Shown: in pieces, positions 28,170 through 40,430 of the stretch
Position numbering within the stretch: position 1 is the stretch's first letter
Layout: each line of letters begins with the position of its first letter
Source: Clusia tigrina
Lineage: Eukaryota > Arthropoda > Insecta > Diptera > Clusiidae
NCBI GenBank assembly: GCA_920105625.2
Contig: OV050032.1
Span: forward strand, 204,380,758 to 204,444,757
Direction: 5' to 3'
DNA: 64,000 bases
Position numbers and translations under genes: made by a program
The notes under the pieces: generated by a model
What the model was told of the DNA's origin: nothing
Databases searched by the model: none
The model's input: the letters and a program-made list of their open reading frames with translations, nothing else

Positions 28170-28872
28170 ATATTATATACCATCGATAATGTTGAAACAA
28201 ATGACTTTTATCGTCTGATCCTTCCGTACGTGAATAATAATAAATTTACAAGATCCAGAGAGGTTAATCATTACTCGCGAGTTAACCCACACAACATCAA
28301 ACCAATATATCCTTCCTCGAGTAAATCCAATCAAATTAAAACTTTCGTACGTCTTCGTATTGGACACACATTGCTCACCCACGGGCATCTCCTTAATGGC
28401 ACCAGCCCACCAACTTGCCCCCGATGCAACGCCGATATTTCAACAATCCTACATATACTGGACCACTGCCCTCATCTGCACAACATCCGCTATAACTTAT
28501 TTAAAGAAGTAAAACCATCGGCCTTGCTACAGGAACCCAGTGCTGACAACATTAATAAGATTTACAGATTTTTATGTGACTCCCAACTTATTATTTTTAT
28601 TTAAAATTGATAAACTTTCTAATTTTATTCTTTGCTTTTAGTTTAACGATAATATTGCCTACTCTTTTCTTATTTACTAACGCTTAACAGTATCCACTAA
28701 GTAGCGTATAATTTTAAGCCTTATCTCTAATTACAGAATTTAAATATCTATTCCTAACCCACATAAGTATAAGCGAGCTGAAAGCCCTGGCAGCTAGTGC
28801 TCCTAAATTTTGTATGATAAGAATTGATTCTTATCCTTCTTTTGTAAATAAATAAATAAATAAATAAATATG
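28170..28872 (+). mobile_element. I-clade-like LINE 3' end with (AAAT)n tail
   Basis: An open frame from about 28,170 to 28,604 ends a retrotransposon polyprotein. It has the RNase-H-distal motif RLRIGHTLLTHGHLL, then a Cys/His knuckle (CPRC, then HILDHC), which is the style of I-factor-like elements. A 270-bp 3' UTR follows, ending in (AAAT)n at 28,847-28,872. A related copy on the opposite strand is at 48.2-48.8 kb. The coding part is open but truncated at its 5' end. Confidence 0.8.
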
Positions 28873-28973
28873 TATTTTTTTCAACGAAATGATGACTTCA
28901 CATTGCCTTTGAATGAATTTATTAGAAAAAACCTTTCATAAATATTAAATTCAAACGTGATTTCACCTGTACA

Positions 28974-28978
<5 letters not shown>

Positions 28979-29007
<29 letters not shown>
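28979..29007. repeat. (CA)n microsatellite
   Basis: About 14 CA units. Confidence 0.95.
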
Positions 29008-29012
<5 letters not shown>

Positions 29013-29589
29013 CAATGTGCTCAATGGCTCAAATACTTAACATCCCAGTCGGAAATTTCTTATAGTGTGCAAATTCCATAATTGGAATATTACCTGGATT
29101 TTCAAACAGGTCTTGCAGTACTTTGTCTAATTATAAACAAAATATAAGGATATGAACTCAGAGTTATAGAAACGAGATAATGTAATAAGGTCCTTGGCAT
29201 GGCGCGTTTATGTTGCAGGAAAATCAACTATTCTCGCTTTACGGATGTCAGTCGAGAATGGACATTTTCCCACCGCCATTTGTATGCCTTCTGTAACTGT
29301 TTTAACCACTCGTATACTTGTCTTTCCGATCATTCTAGCTCACCGCCAGCAATTTTCAACATTTCCAACGATTCACCACAATAAATATCCTTGGCAATAC
29401 AACATTCGAAGCAAACTATTTGCCGACTTTTTCGTCTATTTGAAGAATCGCAGTATTATTATTAGGAATTTAGAAGTTCTAGACATAAATAACTAATAAT
29501 TGAACAAAAATATTAACAAATATTAACAAACAAAAACAATTAATTTCCTTCTGCATAAAAGTAAAGGTTTTCGGGCATATTTCCATAAG
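29008..29589. other. Non-coding stretch, nothing recognised
   Basis: AT-rich sequence with no readable gene or repeat. Confidence 0.35.
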
Positions 29590-29685
29590 GTCGCAAGCTC
29601 AAATCCTGCCCCGGGCTCGGTCTCAAAAAGGCTTCTTTCTAAAAGATATGTTTCTTCTCGAGTTCGAGTTCTGTGGTGACTACAT
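29590..29685 (+). mobile_element. SINE fragment: T-arm region and middle
   Basis: Carries AAATCCTGCC, CGGGCTCGGTCTC, GGCTTCTTTCTA and a diverged TTCTCGAGTTCGAG. These align in order with the middle of the full SINE at 33.8 kb. The 5' head and the 3' tail are missing. Confidence 0.65.
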
Positions 29686-30410
29686 TTATGACGAAGCGCT
29701 TCAATTTCCGACTGGGATAACTGAAGTTACAACACCTGTCCATCTTTTGGCATGAGTAACGTAAAATGTTGTGGCGATGCTTGTGGGCGGTAGAGTGACC
29801 AAACGCATGCAATTTAGACACTTAAAAGTAAGATATGGCAAACAAGTCGAAAACAAAGTACTCTTAAGACCCGAAAACTTACAAAAAATGACTAACAATT
29901 CACTGGAGACTATTTATATATACAGAGAGAGAGAGAGAGAGAGAGAGAGGGAAAGGGAAGCAATATTTCGACTTGTGGCTCTTGAGAGTTCATTGACAAT
30001 AAGAAATTATCAGCAAAATTTTGAGTGTTCAGTTAATTTGAGAAGTGAAGTGTATTGAGGAATTACGATGGCTAAATGGGGTTCACTGTATTTTTACCAC
30101 TCCATAAATCATTTTAAAACATTCTCTCACTACCAGAAACGCGCACAAATACATTCATATCGAGTGTCTGTTCTATTTGTTCTTTGGTTATGAGTCCGAT
30201 CGCTATGCATACAAAATAGAGCGAAGTCCCACGCAGAATGCTTGGAGAGCAATGTAGAGAGAAATCACTTAAATTATAAAGAGAAGAATTGCAAACGAAT
30301 TTCAGGAAACCACTTGCAGGCAGAGCAAAAACAAACACGAACAACATAGTACGAAGCCTCAAGCAGCCCACACAACCCAAAATTGGTAATAAGAATAAAA
30401 GGCATGACAA
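29686..30410. other. Non-coding stretch with a GA microsatellite
   Basis: (GA)n at about 29,924-29,949. Nothing else is recognised. Confidence 0.35.
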
Positions 30411-30690
30411 CTAAAAGAAGAACAGGACAGATAACCAGATTGAGTAACAAATTTGCGACCTCTCTCCTCTCCCGTACTTTCCACACATGCAGCAAAGGAA
30501 TCTCGGTTCTGTCAAAAACACGAGACCCCAGCATGTGATGTGCTGCTGGGTGTGACAGAAGGGACATTGCAGCACTGACCTTAGTGATGTCACTACTACC
30601 GTGCGGAAAGGAATTTCTAGCTTGTATAGGTGCACTTCCCGTATATCACCACAAGTATTCAAATGTCCAACAACTGAGCTGCACAATCAA
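30411..30690 (-). mobile_element. Possible decayed Jockey-like gag (ORF1) fragment
   Basis: A 91-codon minus-strand frame shows two spaced Cys clusters (QCPFCHTQQHITC and CCMCGK, then a Cys). They follow a segment (DIREVHLYKLEIPFRT) that resembles the region before the zinc knuckles of Jockey-type ORF1 proteins. The Cys/His spacing is not canonical, so this is a tentative reading. Confidence 0.25.
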
Positions 30691-31437
30691 TTCCGGATGT
30701 ATTTTCATTTCGCTTTTTGGTGTTTTGCTTGGACACTCATTTAAAATCCGTTTTAGCACTCAGCCAACAAAAACAAGTTAAGCGCTGCGCTGCGTTCAAT
30801 TTTTATTCCGCTTTTATTATGGCTTGAATTGCCTTGCCAAACAATAAGAATGGGAATGGAAAGTTGTTATTCCAGTTGACTGTGCACCCGCTTCGTGCTG
30901 AAGTTCTCTAAGCTCCAATCGAATATTTCTGCCATAAATATTCAAATTTGGTATTTTTATGATACTCCGTAATGCAGTCTGCTTTGAGAGTCGCCGAATT
31001 ATAAGCGGAAGACACACTCGCGCACCCAGCCGCCTCATATTAAAGCGTTTAAAGATGGGGCGGACGCACTCTCACTTACTTGCTCTCAAATATCTCAGTC
31101 GATGTACGAGTAATATTCAAGACAAATTAATTTGAGCGTTTTAATCAAATTTGATGTGCTCCACTGATTTCGTTATCTTCCTTTTATGGCCAGAGCAAAT
31201 GTGGAGAATTATCACAACTTATAAAATAGATAGGCTGGCATAGTAGCTGATAGTCGGATACAAGGTGGAGAATGGCAATAAACTGGAAAACATGGTCATA
31301 GTCGCTATTAGCGACTATTATAGGTGCACTACACTTTGGTAGAGAATGCGATTTGAGAATATTGCCCCGCATTCCAACACTAATCTGCCAAAATCTTTCG
31401 GGTGTTAAAATGCTTTTCACAGGACACAGAACAGATT
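30691..31437. other. Non-coding stretch, nothing recognised
   Basis: No gene, repeat or element motif seen. Confidence 0.35.
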
Positions 31438-31612
31438 TGTACGGTGTGGTGAGTGTGATAGGTGTGGTGAGTGTGATTGGTGTGGTGAGTGTGATAGATG
31501 TGGTGAGTGTGATAAGTGTGGTGAGTGTGGTGAGAGCGGCGTGTGTGTGTGTGTGGTAAGAGTGGTATGTGTGGTATGTATGGTGTGCGTGGTACGTGTG
31601 GTGGGCGTGGCA
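31438..31612. repeat. GTGTGGTGA-type repeat, 18-bp period decaying to 9 bp
   Basis: The unit GTGTGGTGAGTGTGATAG repeats about four times, then degenerates into GTGTGGTA units. Open frames across it on both strands (Val-Ser-Val, Thr-His-His) are low-complexity by-products. Confidence 0.9.
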
Positions 31613-32676
31613 GCGAAAACACAGCATCTGTGAAACTATAATCCAAGTTTCTCTTTTAGAGGAATACTTCTTATAGTTTCCCCCCTTTCGTTGGAGACTG
31701 TTCACAACTATGGAAGATATTACGGAAGCTCACGGAAAAAGGATATTTTTTGTGCTGTGAGCATTGCTTCCCTACATCAGTCCCAAGGATGGATGGGTAC
31801 ATAGACCATAATAGAGAAATCATAATAAAACACTTTCCCCATTGCAAATTGTGCTGCCATTATTAGGCATATTTATATTGATGACCCTCTTCGTATATAA
31901 AACGGGTGTATTTAAATAATTCACCGTATTGTCAGCTACAAACCAAATAATATAAAATTCTTTTAGGCACTCCTATGCACATTGACACACAGTTCAAACT
32001 TCAATGTGATATCAGTTTTAGTGCTTAAGATGCTAAGCGCCGAAAAAGGCCATATTGATACATTCATATAGTAATAATATAAATTTGGGTCAACTTCTCT
32101 GTGGACTATCGAAATATGTGTTCTGTAGCAGAATAAGAGCACACAAATGCGCTTAAATCTTTTGCAAAATTATATCTGTACATACCGATTTATATATCTT
32201 TATATCTATCTATATCAATATTTGTAAATGTATCTGTATAAAAAAGTATATTCGTATTAAAAAACATTTATGTTCAGTTCAATCGTGAAAGCAAATTCTA
32301 TCGACCTCTTATCCCTACTCTCCAACCTTTAGCCTAGTAATCCTTGCTCCCACCACGCGTGATAAATGAAAACTTCAATGAATGGCAACAAGCAGGAATA
32401 TGATTAATATTTCCATGCCAATGTTGAATTCATAATCACAACAAAATAATCCGTTCCTAAGAGAAACAAAATCCGTGGAAGAATCTAGTAATGGGGAAAT
32501 AAACGATTGAACTGGTTATCAATTCAATATAGTATATGGTAACATGCAGGAAGATTGTATTTAAAACACACCACATTGTATTTACTTTCCCCTCACAGTT
32601 CCACAATCCACCACAAATTCCAAATTTGTTGTAATAATATTTCTCTTATAATCTGTTTATGTGCTCTTCTACGGGG
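31613..32676. other. Non-coding AT-rich stretch
   Basis: No gene is seen. Confidence 0.35.
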
Positions 32677-32824
32677 AGATAAAGATTAGAGAGACTCAGA
32701 TGTCTCCTTCGGAAGATAAAGATAAGAGAGACTCAGATGTAAACTTCGAAAGATAAAGAGAACACAGAATCAGTTGTTTCATTCGAAAGATAAACATAAA
32801 AGCGACTCAGGTGTGTCCTTCGAG
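32677..32824. repeat. 37-bp tandem repeat, four diverged copies
   Basis: Units start AGATAAAGAT/AGATAAACAT at 32,677, 32,714, 32,751 and 32,788, exactly 37 bp apart. Each carries GACTCAG or AATCAG and a CTTCG or ATTCG box. The unit is unrelated in sequence to the 37-bp pyrimidine array at 20.3 kb. Confidence 0.9.
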
Positions 32825-33827
32825 ACCATGTTGAATTTTATATGTTTAATAAAGCAAATTGTGAAGATCGCCACGGAAATCTCTTCTCCATCTGCTAATG
32901 ACAATATTACAATGATATTATAGTAATAATTATGTAGTACAAGGTTTGTTTGAAGTAGTCACTAAACCAAATGTGCATGAATGCTACGAGTATCAATGGA
33001 AAATTCCTAAAATGTCTATAATAACATATGCGAGTATTCATATCAGCCAACCACAGGGCATTACATATGTACACACATACAGACATAAATATATACTTAG
33101 AAACCAGATTGCTGAAACAGAACTCTATAAGATTACAACACTTGGTGCTCTGTGGATATCACCCACTCATCTTAGGGCACATTTCCTAACCAACGCCTGA
33201 ACATTATTGGCAGTCGTATGCGACCATTTCCGGTTTGGTTTTATTCGACACGACTGGGCTAAAGCGCGTCCCTGATCTCTGTTTGACGCACGTACAAGTA
33301 CGAGAATCGAGGCCATGGTGTCGCATGGTGAATGCACTTCAAAGAGCGTGTTAGTGATAATGCGGCAAATACGATTGCAATTTTTTTGTCAGTCCGTCGC
33401 AAGTTCATTATGTAATTACACTAGGCATGGTGTTGGTCATTGAATTAGTTGTATTTTTGACACATATCAAGTAAATATTTTTTGTTTTCAGATTTTTATG
33501 TTTCTATTAAATGATCTACGAAACAATGTTAAATAAGTAAAAATTTTCGATTTTAAGACCGCTTTTCTCGTTATGTTTTGTAAGCCTCAGAAGTTTTTTT
33601 GAAGTTTGCAGATTATTCTTAAAACCCAATTGAAAGTCTTCGCATCATCAGTACATAAACATTTTTTTATTTTTCCAAATTATGCATAAAACTAAAAAAG
33701 ACACTTAAATATTTAATGAATGTGAAGATCCCAGTAGATTCAGAAGATTCAATTTCCCATATTTTTAGATGAAGTCTCAAATAACTTTAAAAGAGCGCAG
33801 TCATTTCAAGCAAAGTCACTAAAAACA
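32825..33827. other. Non-coding AT-rich stretch
   Basis: No gene or repeat recognised. Confidence 0.35.
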
Positions 33828-34045
33828 GCCCTCTGTGGTCTAATGGTAAGCATGCTAGACTCACTCCCCAAGACTCGCAGGTTGAAATCCTGCCACGGGC
33901 TTGGTCTCCAAAATGCTTCTTTCTATAAAATCTTTTCTCTTCGAGTCGAAAGCCTCTGTAGCTAGTACTCATTCCCCCAACACCTTGCACTCATAATTAA
34001 GTATGTTGTAAGGTATAATAGTAATAATAATAATAATAATAATAA
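33828..34045 (+). mobile_element. Full-length tRNA-derived SINE, about 218 bp
   Basis: The 5' head is tRNA-like. It has an A-box-like TGGTCTAATGG at about 33,835 and a B-box-like GGTTGAAATCC at 33,880-33,890. The T-arm has a perfect 5-bp stem, GCAGG/CCTGC, at 33,877-33,893 around a 7-nt loop. The T-arm and following CCACGG look most like tRNA-Arg. The D and anticodon arms do not fold well, so this is not a working tRNA gene. An unrelated body and an (ATA)n tail ending near 34,045 follow. Four other partial copies lie in the window. Confidence 0.85.
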
Positions 34046-36559
34046 ACTTTTATCCAAATTTAAAGGAGTACATATAACCATATTTTAAGTGTCGTTCTTA
34101 TTAGACGAAAAAGAAATTGCTTTCTTAAAGAATGTCGGTTATAGCGAAGTTCTGAATCTGTGAAGCTTCATAGGCAGTTTCGCAGCAATAAGAAACAAGA
34201 CTGTTTTTTTAAACAAAAATGAAAGCTTTTTGGATATTTATAATAAATCCACGTAACATTTTTATGTGGAAAAATGAACATTCTCGTAAGCAGGTGTCAC
34301 ATTTTTTTATGTAATTCTGAAATTTATTTAAATAAACGTACTGAGCTGAGATCAATGCAGTCAATGCAGTCAGTCCACAATGCGGGACTTCAACCAAAGA
34401 ATTTGTTATGTGCGTAAATATCCTCAATCAATACAAATGCTTCAACAACTGAATACTAGAAAGATTTTACCAGCAGCTCGTTAAATATAAAGTCTTCAAC
34501 ATGCAAATTTTGCTCATTTCTCCAGAATGGGAAATCACTGGGAAAAAAGTTTAAATCATAAATAATACTTCAGCAAAAAAATTGAATTCACATTCGATTT
34601 CACTTCATATTTGTAATTTTCCATGAATGAAATACGAAATTTTTGCAGTCTTCTACAAATGCATCACAAGGATGCAAACCAGGAATGCTGTGGGAATATA
34701 CGTATATCTGGTTGTCGAATTAATATAACGGTAAATGGAGCAGCCTCTAAGCAGGTGGACAAAATAGTGATACATATTGTGTTTATTTTAAAGTGCGGAA
34801 ATAGAGGAGTTTTTTCACACTGAGAGAAGTGCGGATTGGATCCGCACAAATCACTCTAAATCATGCTTAAGCATTAATCTGAGATGTTATTGAATGGATT
34901 AGAAAACGATTTCATTCTCTTAGGTGATGAATCACCATGAACTACAAACAACACCACTTCCGCTCATTTCTTAAGTCTCCTTCCAGAGGATTCAAAATTG
35001 CAGGAAATGGTTGACAACGTTTCTAACGTTCATTAATTTGCAGCTAACATTTTAACATTATTTGCAACAATAGCCGCATCGTATTTCGATACCACCCCAA
35101 CTCGTACTCGTACACTCGTTCTTAACTACCAAAACCAACGGCAAATCTAAATTCTAGCAAACTTACGTCAGCTGATATTTTTGTGGTCAACAGCGGCAGC
35201 GACAGCGACGGAAACGGGGACGGCGACAGTGACAGCGACAGCAACAGTCGAACAAATGGTGACAATAGCAACTACCTGAATACCCGCCACAAACAGTCGA
35301 ACAATGCAACAACGTTTGCCATTTCAGCGAAATTTGCTAAAAATGTAGCGTAACAAGTGTGAATGTGTGTGCATGCAAATAATAAAAATGACAAATAACA
35401 ACAAAAAACGAAAAGAAATAAAAAAAGAAACAAACAAAAAGAGAAATGAAATAAAAACATATAATATACTTAATAAAAACAAAATTTCATGTTTTTTGGA
35501 CATACCCGCGGAGTTATTATCTTCAAGGTAACTGAAACATTTGCAAAATAGCGACGCAAATTCTCAAAACGAACCCATTTATGCAGCCAAGAAAATAATA
35601 ATGAAAATAAAAAAATAAATATTGTTATGAGTAGCACGGACGACTAATATGGCCAAAGTTACAAAATGGCGCATGTAAAGTCCCACGAGTACATTAGCCT
35701 AATGAAAAAAATCCAAAAACAAAAGGAAACACAAAATAAAAACACATCATAACTAGCAACGAGTTGGGAATGAAATTTAAATTAATTAAAATAAAATGTG
35801 TTTTAGCGCAGACATGAGAGTTGCGCCGGCAGAAGATACTCACTCGTACCGATATGCCGCCCAAACATAGTTCAAGGCGAAGCTACTCGTGCGAATATGA
35901 CACTCGTCTTAATCATTTCTATTATTAAGACCTTTTGTTCACCGAATAAACTCGCATTGAGCGTTCACTCAGAGGCAGGAAAATACTTGGCTCACCATTG
36001 TTTAGAGTGGTGAGGTTAGTTACTACTCGCCCAGGGCAAGGAGTGTACCCAAAAGAGAAAGCAAAATTGGTTGATTAGTTTGGGCACAAACCCTGCTCGT
36101 TGTATGTACATACATACATTCATACCTATGTAGATAGTTGGAAGTACAAACATGTACTTTTCTAGATGGGTTATTTATTTTAATTGGACTTTTCCAGACT
36201 ATTTTCGAAGCAATTGACTGAGCGTAAAATATCCGTGAACAAAATACCGGAAAAAACTATGAAAAGTTGACATCACAAAATATTAAACGTTCATTGACGT
36301 ATTCAGTGATGTCACTTTTACCACACTTGAAATGAAGTACCACGGCTTTTTCAAAATATTGTTATCTGCTGCAATTAATAAAGAAAGGAGCATATTTTTC
36401 AATGATGCAATTTTTCCGTTTTTTAAAATTTTTTTTAAATTATTTTTCTTTTCAATCGTTTCTCAAAATGCCAGAGACGATCCAAACGATGCACTAAAAT
36501 ACCACACAGTGGCAACACTAACATATAGCAAAGGTATTAAGGCTGTTGATTACGACCTA
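34046..36559. other. Non-coding stretch with CGACAG hexamers
   Basis: No gene is recognised. Imperfect CGACAG/CGACGG units lie at about 35,190-35,250. A-rich sequence runs from 35,380 to 35,820. Confidence 0.35.
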
Positions 36560-37512
36560 TATCTCTCGCTCTCTCTCTCTCTCTCTCTCTGCATGTCTGT
36601 TTATCTCTCTCTATGCATGGCTATCTATGTATCTCTCTCTCTGACTGTCCATCTGATTTAATCTGACTATCAATCTCTCTGTCTATATGTATATCTCTGC
36701 CTATATATATCTCTCTCTCTGTCTATCTCTGCCTATCTATCTCTCTCTCTGTATATATATCTATCTGCATATCTATCTCTCTCCTCTCTGTATATATATC
36801 TATCTGCATATCTATCTCTCTCTGTATATATCTCTATCTGTATATATATCTCTCTCTTTATATATCTCTATCTGTATATCTATATCTCTCTGTCTATATC
36901 TCTATCTGTATATCTATCTCTCTCTGTATATATCTCTATCTGTATATCCATCTCTCTCCTCTCTGTATATATCTATCTCTCTCTTTTCTCTGTATATCTA
37001 TCTCTCTCTGTATGTACATATATGTCTTTCTGTCTCTCTTTATTTTTCTATCTTTCTCTCTCTCTCTCTATCTACCTATTTCTCTCTCTCTCTGTCTACC
37101 TATCTCTATGTCTCTCTCTGTCTACCTATCTCTCTCTCTGTCTACCTATCTCTCTCTCTCTGTCTACCTATCTCTCTCTCTCTCTGTCTAGCTACCTCTC
37201 TCTCTCTCTCTCTGTCTACCTATCTCTCTCTGTCTACCTATCTCTCTCTCTGTCTACCTATCTCTCTCTGTCTACCTATCTCTCTCTCTGTCTACCTATC
37301 TCTCTCTCTCTGTCTACCTATCTCTCTCTCTCTCTGTCTACCTATCTCTCTCTCTCTCTGTCTACCTATCTCTCTCTCTCTCTCTCTCTCTGTCTACCTA
37401 TATCTCTCTCTCTCTCTCTCTCTATCTACCTATCTCTCTCTCACTGTGTCTACCTATCTCTATTTCTGTCTTTCTCTCGTTCTATCTATCTCTCTCTGTG
37501 CGTGTTTTTCTC
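36560..37512. repeat. Pyrimidine-rich CTCT/CTGTCTACCTAT array
   Basis: About 950 bp of CTCT mixed with CTGTATATCTAT units in the left half and CTGTCTACCTAT units in the right half, with variable (CT)n spacers. The plus strand is mostly pyrimidine. The low-complexity Leu/Ser/Tyr frames of up to 295 codons are not genes. A short related stretch recurs at about 37,725-37,812. Confidence 0.95.
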
Positions 37513-37812
37513 TTAGATTGAAACGCAAGTGTAAATTTGCAAAAAGACACTGGGTGCGACTGCGACACCAGTAGTGTGGCATTCCTACCCATTCCTACTA
37601 TTCCATCGTCGCCTCGAATTTCACGGGGGTGGGGGTTCAGTATGGTCAGCGGACCCCTCCTACCTATTTTCCGATAAGCGTCTTCGCCACTCCAAGTGGC
37701 AGAGGTCTCAGGCATATGTTGAACTATATATCTCTCTCTGTGTACCTATCTCTCTTCGTCTATATTTTTGTCTGTCTGTCATTATCTCTTTCTCTGTCTA
37801 CCTATCTCTCTT

Positions 37813-39769
37813 GAAACTTAATTTGTCTATACTTTTCCTTAGCAGAGCTGCAGCGGCCACGTCTGCTAATATATAGTTTTTTGATTATTTACGTTCTATT
37901 CATTTTTGAAACCCCAAAACTCGTTCCAAAGTCCGGCGCGATTTTCTTGTGTGCGAAAACGACACTTGTGCAAATATGGTCGGTGAAAACAGCTTCTGTG
38001 GGGTTTTTGAATTTCACGAGATATACACATGGTAAAATGTTCCCTGGTTCTTCGATTCCATGTTATAGTACAACCGTTTTTCATATTAGAATATAAGAAG
38101 AATAAAGTTGTCGGGCCTCATCTCTAGTTTTGTTCTAAAGAGACGCCGAAAGCAAAGTTTCCGCACTCAAAGTAGACTCATCAACTCTCCGATCTAACCC
38201 AAGAAAAAACTCAGTTGTGTGAAGAACAGTGGATATTTCGAGAGAAGGAAACTGGAGATACAACAACAGTTTATGAGAGGAGAACTTTCATCGAGGTTGA
38301 GCATTGTCAAGGGTTCGAGGTTCAAAATACTGACAATTGCAGGCAGAAGCGATGAAAAGTTAAGTATAAGAAATAGAGTTAATTCAACTTTTTCAACTAT
38401 TTCCTAAGAATCAATTGCTGATCATTTCACTACTCGTCCTTTCATTAAAGCTTAATCAATCCAGTGATAGAACTGCAAACTACTTTTCGTGATCATAGAA
38501 GCTTTATAGCTTTCAACAGGTGCAGATCCAAGCTTAAGGAACAAAGCTAGAAGATCAAAACTTAGAGACCAAAGCTGGAATCATCATGGGTCAAAACAAT
38601 TCACTACTAAAATAGACTGGCAAATCGACTCAATGATTGTCGGAATGTTGTGAGAACCCATTTATAATATTTATTTTATTTGTTCAATTATTATTAATTA
38701 AAAATAACAAAAATATAGAGCAATAGATTCCAGGGCTTCATTTGAGCCATCTTTGTTAACTGATGATTGTAGGTGGACCACTCAGTTATTTTCTTTCGCT
38801 GGAGTTGTTGAATGATAAGTCTTAAGATATCCTTCTTTTGTACTATTTGGAATGATTCTATTGGAGACACAACTTCATCCCTTTACACTCGTAATACGCG
38901 TTTATTAGAAATTCAGTCAATAATTAAGTGCACCAGCACCGGAGCTGCCATTACGCAGATGTCATTTTCCACAATTTCATATTGAATTGCGTTATTATCG
39001 ATTTTCATAACAACCTCTGACCTTCCCACCTCTCCCTGCCGTGCCCAACACAGTGTGCTTCTGTGTTGTGTGTAATTTATTTATGCAGCTGAAGTACTGA
39101 GCGAGTGCGTGCTCCAATTAAGGTTGGGAATGTGTCATAAGTTTACTTCGTGTGTTTATCTATACAGGAAAGTCAGCAGTTATGGCCTCACAAGCACACA
39201 CGCCCTACAACAACACCCACCCGCAAACTACAACCGCAACTAGAACTACAACTGCTTGCACCAACACCAACACGAACACCACCACGTTCTCCACGAGGTT
39301 GACCTTCAACCTTCGTATTTCCACTTTGTATGCGTAATTTTTCCCAAGCGTCAACTCAGGAATACTGAATTTATGGGCAAACCCCGAACGGTTCGATGTC
39401 CACTACCGAGGACAATTTCACAAATCTCGAGTTACCCGTACTAACTTTTCCAACACTCCTGGTGTCGCCTTATCGAAGGTTGAGGACACATTTGGGTGAT
39501 TAGCATATCCGTCCATTGACTGCAATTAAGGTGCGTCGTGTACGTCAATGGAAATTGTTTAGTTTTCGCGGAAGCACTCTCAGCGAAAGTGCCAATGGTG
39601 CACTGAGTCACTGCGAAGAGAAGTGTTTCGTTGTAGGTAAGGAGATTATTACGGACTAAAGTCTAAAGCTATGCACCTGAACGTGGAGGCTCTGGTAAAG
39701 GGAAGTAGAGTTAGACTTCAGTTAAATGCCTGTTATTATAAGACTACGAGCTAGGTAAGGTTAGAGGGG
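37813..39769. other. Non-coding stretch, nothing recognised
   Basis: No gene, RNA or element is seen. ACCAACACCAACACG-type repeats lie near 39,255-39,290. Confidence 0.35.
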
Positions 39770-40430
39770 CAGTCTTCTTCGGGAGCGCTCACTTATCGAC
39801 CCATTGTGATACTGTAAGAAACCTGTGCGACTCTCCCGTATACCGCGTGAGGAACCATTGTGATTCTGATATGAACCTGTGAGGAACCATTGTGATTCTG
39901 ATATGAACCTGGCTATGTTCGTGAAACTTATGGATGACAATTCGATCAGACTATTGAGGAAGGTTGAGCTCAGGAATTTATGTCTCCTCCTAGCTAGCGA
40001 AAAGTTTCGACAGAAGAGATGAAGAACGGACTTTTTCAGAGCCCCAACCGCGACAGAAGTCATGCCTAGAAGAGTGCCTTCCCTAGTGTTTCAGCATGTC
40101 TGCCAATCAAGTTGTGTCCCGTGAGCACTGAGATTGTTGTGCTGATCGAATTTCTGCTGAAGTGGAGCAGCTGACCAGTTCTTGTCCCTGGTAGTCCAAG
40201 CCTGTGTGGCAACACCACAGCTCCTATACCCTGAATCGTTTCGCTTCCTCGAAGTGGTGTGGTTTGATAGCCCATTTTACGGATGATCAGGGTACACCAA
40301 CGGCGAAGTAGGAGGATATTACCAGAGTATGAGTGGTCAACTAAGAACGGGCGGGCCTCATTTTGGATTTGTGTGCTGTTACGTTTGTTTCGTCGTATTC
40401 TCAATACCTTTCCTAGCATTTAAAGCTCGA
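39770..40430 (-). mobile_element. Decayed LINE 3' region, R1/Jockey-like
   Basis: The minus-strand frame at 40,419-40,066 contains the RNase-H end motif LTGHNLIGRHAETLG. After a frameshift, the zinc-knuckle region continues at 40,063-39,900 with FCRNFSLARRRHKFL and the helical tail FLNSLIELSSI. Both parts align in order with the LINE copies at 2.2 and 26.3 kb. The frameshift and stops show that it is dead. Confidence 0.75.

Noticed and set aside
33828..33900. A functional tRNA gene (Arg-like T-arm)
   Set aside because: Only the T-arm and part of the acceptor pair; the anticodon arm does not fold, and the sequence continues as a dispersed SINE.
36687..37574. 295-codon plus-strand frame rich in Ser, Leu and Tyr
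   Set aside because: Produced by the CTCT/CTGTCTACCTAT array.
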